A stretch of DNA of 64,000 nucleotides, taken from assembly GCF_900107395.1 (NCBI RefSeq), contig NZ_FNPW01000008.1, positions 243,378 to 307,377 on the forward strand, read 5' to 3'. The stretch is from Pseudomonas sp. NFIX28 (GTDB lineage Bacteria > Pseudomonadota > Gammaproteobacteria > Pseudomonadales > Pseudomonadaceae). Shown here piece by piece: positions 27,386-35,443 of this stretch (the first letter of the stretch is position 1; every line of letters starts with the position of its first letter). Made by a program: the position numbers and the translations under genes. The notes beneath the pieces were generated by a model. That model ran no database searches. It was not told where the DNA came from and was given only the letters and a program-made list of their open reading frames with translations.

Positions 27386-27422
27386 AAAAAAGCCCCGCCT
27401 GGGAAACCAGGCGGGGCTTTTT
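27386..27422. terminator. Bidirectional terminator between the molybdenum operon and rne
   Basis: AAAAAGCCCCGCCTGG and its complement CCAGGCGGGGCTTTTT pair around GAAA. It has A and T runs on both sides and so can end both the rightward operon and the leftward rne transcript. Confidence 0.95.
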
Positions 27423-27435
27423 ATCGGGCTAGGAA

Positions 27436-30400
27436 TCAGACGAGGGGTTTAGGCTCGTGCTCTTCTTCCAGGGCCTTGGGCTTGTGCTCTACCACTTCTT
27501 CGACGGCGCGCGGGGCTTCGTCGGCGGCAGGTGCAGGTTGCTCGATGGCCGGCTCGGCAGCAGGTGCCGCTTCGACCGCTTCGGCAACCACCGGAGCAGG
27601 CTCGGCAGCCACGGCAGCGTCTACTGGTGCTTCAGCGGCGGCAGCGGCAGCCAGTTCGGCTTCCTTCTGCAGACGCTCGGCTTCGCGCTTGCGACGACGC
27701 ACTTCACGTGGGTCGTTCGGCGCACGACCATTGCTGGTCAGGGCGCTGGCCGGCGCGGCCTCGACAACCGGGGCAACCACTTCGGCGGCAGGTGCTTCAA
27801 CCGGTGCTGCCGGTGCGGCAACCACAGGCTCGGCAGCTACAGGTGCGGCAGCCACGACTTCTTCAGCCACAACTTCAGCGACCGGCGCAGGTGCTTCGGC
27901 AACGATCGCCTCGGCTGCACGCTCGAAGGCGCGAGGTGCTTCCTGGACTGGCTCTGCTGCTGGAGCTTGTGCAACCGTCGCTTCGACTACAGGCTCGGCA
28001 ACGACGGCAGGTTGTTCTGCAGCAACTGCAGGTTCCGCTGCCGGTTGTTCACGCTGCTCTTCATGAGCCGGGGCGACTTCAACAGCAGGCGCTGCTGGAA
28101 TCTCTACCGCAGTGGTGGCCTCGACGACCGGTGCTTCGACGGTCGGCGCAGCTTCCTGGACGGCAGCGGTCGCGCGCTGGGCCTGCTCGTGGGCCTGGGC
28201 CTCGGCAGGTGCGCTGATTGCGCTGCTGGCAACGGCGGCAGTTACTGCCAGGCCTGCGGCCAGGTCGGCGCTGCTTGGCTCTTCGCCATGCTCTTCCGAA
28301 CCTTCGATCACATTGCCGTTGGCGTCACGCTGACGTTCACGACGGTTGCTGCGACGACGCTGGCCACGGGAGCGGCGGCGTGGACGATCGCCCTCGGCGT
28401 TCTCCTGGCCGTCTTCCTGCAGTTGCTCTTCGTTCGGCAGCAGCTCTTCTTCAGCTACGGCAGCGGCCTGTTCGGCGCGAGGTTGACGCTCTTCACGCGG
28501 TGGGCGCGGTTGACGCTCTTCACGTGGAGGACGCGCCGGGCGCTCTTCGGCGGTGGCGGTGGCGGCTGGTACAGCGTCCAGCGGTTCACGCAGTTCGCGG
28601 ACACGCTCCTCGCGCTCGCCACGTGGCTTGCGGTCCTCGCGTGGTGGGCGTGGTTGGCGCTCTTCGCGTGGCGGACGTGGTGCGCGCTCTTCGCGAGCGG
28701 TGGCCTGGACTTCCTCACGGGCTTCGCGAACTTCACGTGGCTGGCGCTCTTCGCGAGGCTCGCGCGGCGCGCGTTCTTCACGAGGGGCACGTTCTTCGCG
28801 TGGTTTGCGTTCTTCGTCGCGGCGACCGTTACGGTTGCGGCTCTGTTGACGGCCGTTGCGGCGTTCTTCGTTGCGTGCTGGACGCTCGGCGGCCGGTTTT
28901 TCAACCACGACCGGAGCGGCTGGCTCTTCCTTGGTAGCGAACAGGCTGACCAGGGATTTCACCAGGCCCTTGAACAGGCTTGGCTCGGCGACGGCGGCCG
29001 GAGCGGCAACAGGGGCGGCGGCCACCTCGGTTGGAACCGGTGCGTTGGCGCGGGCTGGAGCGGTCTTGACCGCTGCTTCCTGGCGAACCAGGGTGCGGGT
29101 CGCGGCAGCTGGCTGGACTTCTTCGGCTTCGGCAGCGGCAGCAGCGATTTCGTAGCTGGACTGGTTGATGCTGGCTTCCGGGCTGTCATCACGCAGGCGC
29201 TGGACTTCGAAGTGCGGCGTTTCCAGGTGGTCGTTCGGCAGAATGACGATACGAGCACGGGTGCGCAGTTCGATCTTGGTGATCGAGTTGCGTTTTTCGT
29301 TGAGCAGGAAGGCGGCAACCGGAATCGGCACTTGGGCACGAACTTCGGCGGTGCGGTCTTTCAGGGCTTCTTCTTCGATCAGGCGCAGGATGGCCAGCGA
29401 CAGCGATTCGACGTCGCGGATGATGCCGGTGCCGTTGCAGCGCGGGCAGACGATGCCGCTGCTTTCGCCAAGCGATGGGCGCAGGCGCTGACGGGACATT
29501 TCCAGCAGGCCGAAGCGCGAGATGCGACCGACCTGGACGCGAGCGCGGTCGGCTTCCAGGCATTCGCGGACTTTCTCTTCCACGGCGCGCTGGTTCTTGG
29601 CTGGGGTCATGTCGATGAAGTCGATGACGATCAGGCCGCCGATATCACGCAGGCGCAGCTGGCGAGCGATTTCTTCCGCTGCTTCCAGGTTGGTCTGCAG
29701 GGCGGTTTCCTCGATGTCGCTGCCTTTGGTGGCGCGCGCCGAGTTGATGTCGATGGACACCAGGGCTTCGGTCGGATCGATAACGATGGAGCCGCCGGAA
29801 GGCAGTTCGACGACGCGCTGGAAGGCGGTTTCGATCTGGCTTTCGATCTGGAAACGGTTGAACAGCGGAACGCTGTCTTCGTACAGCTTGATCTTGCTGG
29901 CGTACTGCGGCATCACCTGGCGGATGAAGGTCAGGGCTTCGTCCTGGGCTTCAACGCTGTCGATCAGCACTTCGCCGATGTCCTGGCGCAGGTAGTCGCG
30001 GATGGCGCGGATGATCACGTTGCTTTCCTGGTAGATCAGGAAAGGCGCTGCGCGATCCAGCGAGGCTTCTTTGATGGCGGTCCAGAGTTGCAGCAGGTAA
30101 TCGAGGTCCCACTGCATTTCTTCGCTGCTGCGGCCCAGGCCGGCAGTGCGGACGATCAGGCCCATGTCGGCAGGGGCTACCAGGCCGTTCAGGGCTTCGC
30201 GCAGTTCGTTGCGCTCTTCACCTTCGATGCGACGGGAAATGCCGCCGGCACGTGGGTTGTTCGGCATCAGGACCAGGTAACGACCGGCCAGGCTGATGAA
30301 AGTGGTCAGGGCGGCGCCCTTGTTGCCACGTTCTTCTTTTTCGACCTGAACGATGACTTCCTGGCCTTCGCTCAGGACGTCCTTGATATTGACGCGGCCT

Positions 30401-30648
30401 TCAGGGGCTTTCTTGAAGTATTCGCGGGAGATTTCTTTAAGGGGCAGGAAGCCGTGGCGCTCAGAGCCGAAATCGACAAAGGCAGCCTCGAGGCTTGGTT
30501 CGATGCGAGTGATACGGCCTTTATAGATGTTGGCCTTCTTCTGCTCGCGTGCACCGGATTCGATATCCAGGTCGTAGAGGCGTTGGCCATCTACCAGTGC
30601 AACACGCAACTCTTCGGGTTGAGTTGCGTTAATCAGCATTCTTTTCAT
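27436..30648 (-). CDS. rne: Ribonuclease E
   Basis: A 1070-residue endoribonuclease, core of the RNA degradosome. The catalytic N-terminal half (about 1-530) has an S1 domain, a DNase I-like domain with the two metal-binding Asp in SIDINSARATKG and VIDFIDMTP, and the zinc link CPRCNGTG near residue 400. The C-terminal half is disordered: an arginine-rich stretch made of REERxPRxPR-like repeats (RNA binding), then a long Ala/Glu/Pro/Val-rich part. The chosen ATG at 30648 begins MKRMLINATQPEELRVA, as in other RNase E. A long leader of several hundred bases lies upstream, where RNase E usually controls its own message. Confidence 0.97.
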   Translation of the reverse strand: MKRMLINATQPEELRVALVDGQRLYDLDIESGAREQKKANIYKGRITRIEPSLEAAFVDFGSERHGFLPLKEISREYFKKAPEGRVNIKDVLSEGQEVIVQVEKEERGNKGAALTTFISLAGRYLVLMPNNPRAGGISRRIEGEERNELREALNGLVAPADMGLIVRTAGLGRSSEEMQWDLDYLLQLWTAIKEASLDRAAPFLIYQESNVIIRAIRDYLRQDIGEVLIDSVEAQDEALTFIRQVMPQYASKIKLYEDSVPLFNRFQIESQIETAFQRVVELPSGGSIVIDPTEALVSIDINSARATKGSDIEETALQTNLEAAEEIARQLRLRDIGGLIVIDFIDMTPAKNQRAVEEKVRECLEADRARVQVGRISRFGLLEMSRQRLRPSLGESSGIVCPRCNGTGIIRDVESLSLAILRLIEEEALKDRTAEVRAQVPIPVAAFLLNEKRNSITKIELRTRARIVILPNDHLETPHFEVQRLRDDSPEASINQSSYEIAAAAAEAEEVQPAAATRTLVRQEAAVKTAPARANAPVPTEVAAAPVAAPAAVAEPSLFKGLVKSLVSLFATKEEPAAPVVVEKPAAERPARNEERRNGRQQSRNRNGRRDEERKPREERAPREERAPREPREERQPREVREAREEVQATAREERAPRPPREERQPRPPREDRKPRGEREERVRELREPLDAVPAATATAEERPARPPREERQPRPPREERQPRAEQAAAVAEEELLPNEEQLQEDGQENAEGDRPRRRSRGQRRRSNRRERQRDANGNVIEGSEEHGEEPSSADLAAGLAVTAAVASSAISAPAEAQAHEQAQRATAAVQEAAPTVEAPVVEATTAVEIPAAPAVEVAPAHEEQREQPAAEPAVAAEQPAVVAEPVVEATVAQAPAAEPVQEAPRAFERAAEAIVAEAPAPVAEVVAEEVVAAAPVAAEPVVAAPAAPVEAPAAEVVAPVVEAAPASALTSNGRAPNDPREVRRRKREAERLQKEAELAAAAAAEAPVDAAVAAEPAPVVAEAVEAAPAAEPAIEQPAPAADEAPRAVEEVVEHKPKALEEEHEPKPLV

Positions 30649-31363
30649 GTAGTACCGTCGGTTTCCGGGCTGCCGGAAACGGCGTTCGGCACACACGACT
30701 TCTCACGGTCGGTGTCAGGTGCGTCAGGAGCGGTTGGCCGCTCCAGTGTCTAGCGAAATCCGGCCAGTTGGGGCGAACTCGCGACTCACGCGTCCTGCTT
30801 GCTGGGGTGACAAAAGGCACCTCTTAAGCAAAAGCTCAATCAGGAGGAGGAATCAACCGGCGACTGTGGACGAGATGAAGCGTCTTGATAAAGCCTAATG
30901 CTACACAGTCCGACGGTTGTGCATCTCCACCCTACACGTATCCCTGATAATTCGGGTGCTGCCGCGCGCAGAATCCGCAGCGGGTTGGCATTTACCGTGA
31001 GCTCCGAAAGGGGAGGTCACGCATCATGGCTAATTTAGGCGGTATTTCCGAAGCGCTCGCTCGGGTTCGTTCGCAACTGACTGCACTTTGTGAACTGGCC
31101 GTGAATATTTGCTCGAAAGGCGAGTGGAACTCTGCTTTTCGGCGTGCTTCAGGCCTCATGTCACCTGCGCTTGTTACAACTGCAAAACTCCACCGTTCGT
31201 AGCGAAAGCCCCGTAGGACGGCCTCGCGTCCTGGTGAATTGCGTTGGTCAGGGCCGGCTGTTGGCCGTTGGTCCGCTGTCCAGGCCGCTTTTGGCGGCGT
31301 TCGCGACTATAGCAGTAATCATTAAGTGCTTCAATTCCATAAAAAATTGTTATCATTTGCGCC
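30649..31363. promoter_or_regulatory. Long divergent leader region between rne and rluC
   Basis: These 715 bases separate the divergent rne and rluC genes. The left part should be the long 5' untranslated region of rne, which in other proteobacteria folds into hairpins through which RNase E limits its own expression; that is knowledge from E. coli, not shown here. The right end holds the rluC promoter. A small open reading frame with a good ribosome site is at 31026-31202. Confidence 0.6.
31026..31202 (+). CDS. Possible small protein, unknown
   Basis: An open frame of 58 residues, starting MANLGGISEALARVRSQL and containing two Cys and a basic C-terminus. AGGGGAGG stands nine bases before the ATG, an unusually good ribosome site for a chance frame. 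It lies between rne and rluC in rluC's direction and ends about 160 bases before it. I recognise no family. It could be a genuine small protein or a chance frame in the regulatory region. Confidence 0.4.
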   Translation: MANLGGISEALARVRSQLTALCELAVNICSKGEWNSAFRRASGLMSPALVTTAKLHRS

Positions 31364-32320
31364 ATGACGACTATTGCCCCCTCGACCCCAGGCGTTCAAC
31401 TGCTTGAGGTCTCGCCGGAATATGCCGGCCAACGAATCGATAATTTCCTCCTCGCTCGGCTCAAAGGCGTGCCCAAGACCTTGATTTACCGCATTTTGCG
31501 CAAAGGCGAAGTGCGGGTGAACAAGGGGCGGATCAAGCCCGAATACAAGCTGCAGGCAGGCGACATCGTGCGCGTGCCGCCAGTGCGCGTACCTGAGCGC
31601 GACGAGCCTGTGCCAGTGGCGCAGGGGTTGTTGCAGCGCCTGGAAGCTTCGATTGTCTATGAAGACAAGGCCCTGATTGTGATCAACAAGCCCGCCGGCA
31701 TCGCTGTGCATGGCGGCAGTGGTCTGAATTTCGGGGTGATCGAAGCCTTTCGTCAGTTGCGTCCGGACGCCAAGGAGCTCGAGTTGGTTCACCGTCTCGA
31801 CCGCGATACTTCCGGTCTGCTGATGATTGCCAAGAAGCGCAGCATGTTGCGCCATTTGCACGAAGCCTTGCGCGGCGATGGTGTCGACAAGCGCTACATG
31901 GCGCTGGTGCGCGGCAATTGGGCGACTTCGATCAAGCAAGTCCGTGCGCCGCTGCTCAAGAGCAACCTGCGCTCCGGCGAGCGCATGGTTGAGGTGAATG
32001 AGGAGGGCAAGGAGGCCTTGACCGTATTCAAGGTGCTGCGCCGCTTCGGTGACTTCGCCACCATGGTCGAAGCCAAGCCGGTGACTGGCCGTACTCACCA
32101 GATCCGTGTGCATACCCTGCATGCCGGGCATTGCATCGCCGGTGACAGCAAGTATGGCGATGACGATTTCACCAAGGAAATCCGCGACCTGGGCGGTAAG
32201 CGCCTGTTTCTGCATGCCTACATGCTGACCGTGCCCTTGCCCGATGGCGGAGAGCTGAAGTTGCAGGCGCCGGTGGATGAAATGTGGGCCAAAACCGTGG
32301 AGCGCCTGAGTGCACCCTGA
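31364..32320 (+). CDS. rluC: 23S rRNA pseudouridine synthase RluC
   Basis: A 318-residue enzyme that makes pseudouridine at 955, 2504 and 2580 of 23S rRNA (E. coli numbering, family knowledge). An S4 RNA-binding domain (about 20-80, with YRILRKGEVRVNKGR) precedes the synthase domain with the catalytic Asp in HRLDRDTSGLLMIAKK and the conserved TGRTHQIRVH. A sequence like a -10 box (TTATCAT) lies about 17 bases upstream of the ATG, so the leader is short. It is divergent from rne and overlaps the HAD gene by 11 bases. Confidence 0.95.
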   Translation: MTTIAPSTPGVQLLEVSPEYAGQRIDNFLLARLKGVPKTLIYRILRKGEVRVNKGRIKPEYKLQAGDIVRVPPVRVPERDEPVPVAQGLLQRLEASIVYEDKALIVINKPAGIAVHGGSGLNFGVIEAFRQLRPDAKELELVHRLDRDTSGLLMIAKKRSMLRHLHEALRGDGVDKRYMALVRGNWATSIKQVRAPLLKSNLRSGERMVEVNEEGKEALTVFKVLRRFGDFATMVEAKPVTGRTHQIRVHTLHAGHCIAGDSKYGDDDFTKEIRDLGGKRLFLHAYMLTVPLPDGGELKLQAPVDEMWAKTVERLSAP

Positions 32321-32972
32321 TTACAAGCTGCTGATCTTCGACTGGGATGGCACCCTGGCTGACTCCATTGGTCGGATAGTCGAGGCCATGCATATGGCCT
32401 CTGATCGTTCGGGTTTTGCCCGGTGTGATGATTTCGCAGTCAAAGGCATCATTGGCCTGGGGTTGCCCGAGGCAATTCGCACGTTGTATCCGCAGATCAG
32501 CGATGCCGAGTTGGTCGATTTCCGCCAACACTATGCCGATCATTACATTGCCCTCGAGGCCGAGCCTTCCCCGCTGTTCGCTGGGGTGGCGCAGTCTCTC
32601 GAAGCTTTTCGGCGTGAGGGATATCATTTGGCGGTGGCGACCGGCAAGGCGCGCCGTGGCCTGGATCGGGTGTTGAAGGCCCATGGCTGGGAAGATTATT
32701 TCGACATTACCCGTGCTGCGGACGAAACCGCGAGCAAGCCTCATCCGTTGATGCTTGAACAAATCCTGGCGCATTGCGAAGTGCGGCCCGAGCAGGCGTT
32801 GATGGTAGGGGATTCGTCTTTCGACCTGCTGATGGCGCGTAATGCGGGTATGGCGTCGGTTGCGGTCAGTTACGGTGCCCAGTCGCTGGAGGCCTTGCAG
32901 GCTTATGAGCCGCGTCTGTCTATCGATAGTTTTCCTCAATTGCATGCCTGGCTCAGCCAGCGGGGCAATTGA
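32310..32972 (+). CDS. HAD-IA family hydrolase (phosphoglycolate phosphatase-like)
   Basis: A 220-residue phosphatase with the nucleophile motif FDWDGTLADS near the N-terminus, the conserved Ser/Thr in VATGKARRG, a Lys in TASKPHP, and the acidic pair in MVGDSSFDLLMARNAG. It starts at a GTG inside the end of rluC. Substrate unknown; the place next to rluC is, from memory, conserved in many gammaproteobacteria. Confidence 0.92.
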   Translation: MHPDYKLLIFDWDGTLADSIGRIVEAMHMASDRSGFARCDDFAVKGIIGLGLPEAIRTLYPQISDAELVDFRQHYADHYIALEAEPSPLFAGVAQSLEAFRREGYHLAVATGKARRGLDRVLKAHGWEDYFDITRAADETASKPHPLMLEQILAHCEVRPEQALMVGDSSFDLLMARNAGMASVAVSYGAQSLEALQAYEPRLSIDSFPQLHAWLSQRGN

Positions 32973-32990
32973 GGCTTTTGGGGTAATGGC

Positions 32991-33980
32991 ATGAGTGACG
33001 AATGGAAAGCGCCGAGCAAATCGGCTGCCGAAAGCGCTGATGACAAGAGTTGGAAGCTGCTGGAAAAAACCCTGCTGGCAGGTGTGCAGGAGCAACGGCG
33101 CTCGCGGCGCTGGGGGATTTTCTTCAAGTTGCTGACCTTTGTTTATCTGATTGTGGCTCTGGTGTTGTTTACGCCGCTGATGGATATGGAAAAAGCCGCT
33201 ACCCGCGGGGCTGGTTATACGGCGCTGATCGAGGTGGCGGGTGTCATTGCGGACAAGGAGTCGGCGAGCGCCGATAACATCGTTACCAGCTTGCGTGCGG
33301 CTTTCGAGGATTCGAAGGTCAAGGGTGTTGTGCTGCGTATCAATAGTCCTGGCGGTAGCCCGGTGCAGTCGGGTTATGTGTATGACGAAATCCGTCGCCT
33401 GCGGGGGCTGCATCCGAATATCAAGGTGTATGCGGTAATTTCCGATCTGGGGGCTTCCGGTGCCTATTACATTGCCAGCGCTGCCGATCAGATCTATGCC
33501 GACAAGGCGAGTCTGGTCGGCTCCATTGGCGTCACGGCGGCTGGTTATGGATTTGTCGGCACCATGGAAAAGCTGGGTATAGAGCGTCGTACCTACACCT
33601 CGGGTGAGCACAAATCGTTCCTTGATCCGTTCCAGCCGCAAAAGCCGGAGGAAACCCAGTTCTGGCAGAGTGTGCTGGATACCACTCATCGCCAGTTCAT
33701 TGCCAGCGTCAAGCAGGGGCGTGGTGAGCGTCTCAAGGACAAAGACCATCCGGAGCTGTTCTCTGGCCTGATCTGGTCCGGCGAGCAGGCGCTGCAGTTG
33801 GGCTTGATCGATGGACTGGGTAGTGCCAGTTCGGTTGCCCGGGATGTGGTCGGTGAGAAGGAGTTGGTGGACTTCACCGTCCAGGAATCGCCTTTCGATC
33901 GTTTCTCGAAAAAGCTGGGTGCCAGTGTCGCTGAGCATCTGGCTATGTGGATGGGCTTTCAGGGGCCTGCATTGCGCTGA
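32991..33980 (+). CDS. S49 family signal peptide peptidase (SppA/SohB-like)
   Basis: A 329-residue membrane-anchored serine protease. A cytoplasmic N-terminus is followed by one transmembrane helix (about residues 44-62), then the peptidase with NSPGGSPVQSGY, the nucleophile Ser in LGASGAYYIASAAD, and the general-base Lys in SGEHKSFLDPF. It degrades signal peptides or damaged membrane proteins. The short form with a single domain and this catalytic order matches the bacterial SppA type. It ends the rluC-HAD-peptidase unit, and a terminator follows. Confidence 0.92.
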   Translation: MSDEWKAPSKSAAESADDKSWKLLEKTLLAGVQEQRRSRRWGIFFKLLTFVYLIVALVLFTPLMDMEKAATRGAGYTALIEVAGVIADKESASADNIVTSLRAAFEDSKVKGVVLRINSPGGSPVQSGYVYDEIRRLRGLHPNIKVYAVISDLGASGAYYIASAADQIYADKASLVGSIGVTAAGYGFVGTMEKLGIERRTYTSGEHKSFLDPFQPQKPEETQFWQSVLDTTHRQFIASVKQGRGERLKDKDHPELFSGLIWSGEQALQLGLIDGLGSASSVARDVVGEKELVDFTVQESPFDRFSKKLGASVAEHLAMWMGFQGPALR

Positions 33981-33993
33981 TCGCAGTGTTTTA

Positions 33994-34021
33994 AAAAAGC
34001 CGGCCTTGGGGTCGGCTTTTT
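33994..34021. terminator. Intrinsic terminator between the converging peptidase and Maf genes
   Basis: AAAAAGCCG and CGGCTTTTT pair around a loop, in a 52-base gap between converging genes. A and T runs on both sides allow it to work in both directions. Confidence 0.88.
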
Positions 34022-34032
34022 ATTGTGGTCGA

Positions 34033-34611
34033 TCAGGGGATTTCCACGCCTTCGACAAGCAGCATGTCTACCAGTCGGATCAGCGGCAGGCCGATCAGGC
34101 TGCTGGCATCGCTGCCTTCGGTGCTGCGGAACAGGCTGACGCCCAGGCCCTCGGCCTTGAAGCTGCCAGCACAGTCATAGGGCTGTTCGGCGTGCAGGTA
34201 GCGTTCGATGCGGGCGGCGTTAAGGTCGCGCATGTGCACGGTGAAAGGCACGCAGTCGACCTGGCAGTGGCCGCTCTCGCTGTTGAGCAGGGCCAGGCCG
34301 GTGAGAAAGGTCACGCTCGCACCGCTGGCTGCGAGCAATTGCTCGCGCGCCTTTTCGAACGTATGGGGCTTGCCGATGATGCGTTCGCCAAGCACTGCGA
34401 CCTGGTCCGAGCCAATGATCAGGTGCCCTGGGTGGGTGGCGGCCAGGGCTCGGGCCTTTTCTTCGGCCAGGCGCTTGACCAGGGCGGTGGCGGATTCCGC
34501 AGGGCGATGGCTTTCGTCGATATCCGGTGAGCTGCAGGTGAAGGGCAGGCGCAGGCGAGCGAGCAATTCGCGACGGTAGGCCGAGCTTGAGGCAAGTAAT
34601 AAAGGCAGCAT
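34033..34611 (-). CDS. Maf family nucleotide pyrophosphatase (YceF-like)
   Basis: A 192-residue protein with the Maf start LLLASSSAYRRELLARL, the conserved acid-rich DIDES, KRLAEEKA and GSDQVAVLGERIIGKP. Maf enzymes hydrolyse non-canonical nucleotides; the YceF branch prefers 7-methyl-GTP. The ATG at 34611 sits six bases after AGGAG; a second ATG at 34617 directly abuts that site and is less likely. It is divergent from yceD, with only about 105 bases between. Confidence 0.92.
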   Translation of the reverse strand: MLPLLLASSSAYRRELLARLRLPFTCSSPDIDESHRPAESATALVKRLAEEKARALAATHPGHLIIGSDQVAVLGERIIGKPHTFEKAREQLLAASGASVTFLTGLALLNSESGHCQVDCVPFTVHMRDLNAARIERYLHAEQPYDCAGSFKAEGLGVSLFRSTEGSDASSLIGLPLIRLVDMLLVEGVEIP

Positions 34612-34679
34612 GCGCATCTCCTGAGGCTGGCCGCGAATTCTAGCGGGGCTTGCAAGTGACGGACAGGGCTGAATTTCCT

Positions 34680-34707
34680 TTGACATGGCCGGGGGCATCC
34701 CTATAAT
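34680..34707 (+). promoter_or_regulatory. Near-consensus sigma-70 promoter of yceD-rpmF-plsX
   Basis: TTGACA at 34680-34685 and TATAAT at 34702-34707, both perfect, are 16 bases apart. The yceD start codon is only nine bases beyond the -10 box, so the transcript should have almost no leader. Confidence 0.85.
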
Positions 34708-34716
34708 GCTGCGCCT

Positions 34717-35244
34717 ATGTTGAATGACCCGATTCCACCTCACGTTGACCCGCGCAAATTGGCTGACCGTGGCACCACCCTTCAAGGTGAACTGCTGCTG
34801 GCTGATTTGGAGAGACTCTGCGACCCGCTTTCCGACAATGTCGGTACGGTGCAGGCTAAATTCGTTTTCGAGCGTGACGAGCGTAAAGCTGTAGTTATCC
34901 ACAGCTCCATCGACGTCGAAGTCAAAATGGTTTGCCAGCGTTGTCTTGAGCTGGTCACCCTGCCGATCCATAGCGAATGCAGTTATGCTGTGGTGAAGGA
35001 GGGTGCGAATACCCAGTCGTTGCCGAAAGGTTATGACGTGCTGGAACTGGGCGAAGATCCTTTGGATCTGCAGGCTTTGATCGAGGAGGAGCTTTTGCTC
35101 GCCTTGCCCATCGTGCCTGCTCATCATCCGGAAGAATGCCAGCAGCCGGCGGGTCTCGATGAGCCCGAACCGAGCGAGGACGAGGTAACGCGGTCCAACC
35201 CGTTCAGTGTATTGGCGCAGTTAAAGCGTGACCCAAACGTTTAG
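34717..35244 (+). CDS. yceD: YceD family protein (DUF177), ribosome-assembly related
   Basis: A 175-residue acidic protein with the DUF177 core: VKMVCQRCLELVTLPI holding a CxxC pair, and DLQALIEEELLLALPIVPAHHPEEC. It is nearly always found just before rpmF (L32) and is linked to 23S rRNA and ribosome assembly in other organisms. The only reasonable start is ATG 34717, nine bases after a consensus -10 box, so the message is leaderless or nearly so and has no ribosome site. It is 13 bases upstream of rpmF. Confidence 0.93.
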   Translation: MLNDPIPPHVDPRKLADRGTTLQGELLLADLERLCDPLSDNVGTVQAKFVFERDERKAVVIHSSIDVEVKMVCQRCLELVTLPIHSECSYAVVKEGANTQSLPKGYDVLELGEDPLDLQALIEEELLLALPIVPAHHPEECQQPAGLDEPEPSEDEVTRSNPFSVLAQLKRDPNV

Positions 35245-35257
35245 GAGTTAATCAATT

Positions 35258-35440
35258 ATGGCTGTTCAGCAGAACAAAAAATCCCGCTCTGCCCGTGACA
35301 TGCGTCGTTCGCACGACGCTCTCGAGGCTAGCACCCTGTCCGTAGAAAAGACCACCGGTGAAGTTCACCTGCGTCACCACGTATCGCCAGAAGGCGTATA
35401 CCGTGGTCGTAAAGTGATCGACAAGGGCGCTGACGAGTAA
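35258..35440 (+). CDS. rpmF: 50S ribosomal protein L32
   Basis: A 60-residue basic protein beginning [21 protein letters not shown], the standard L32 sequence; it belongs to the zinc-free type, as no CxxC pairs occur. AGGAG is nine bases before the ATG. It lies between yceD and plsX, a conserved order joining ribosome and fatty-acid synthesis. Confidence 0.98.
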
Positions 35441-35443
35441 TCC

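Noticed and set aside
27457..30753. A 1098-codon open frame on the plus strand opposite rne
   Set aside because: It mirrors rne over its whole length and arises from the GC-rich codon pattern and arginine repeats of rne. Its product has no recognisable domain, whereas the minus strand encodes a full RNase E.
31174..31365. Minus-strand 63-codon frame between rne and rluC
   Set aside because: No ribosome site, and it spans the rluC promoter; the plus-strand small frame at 31026 is better supported.
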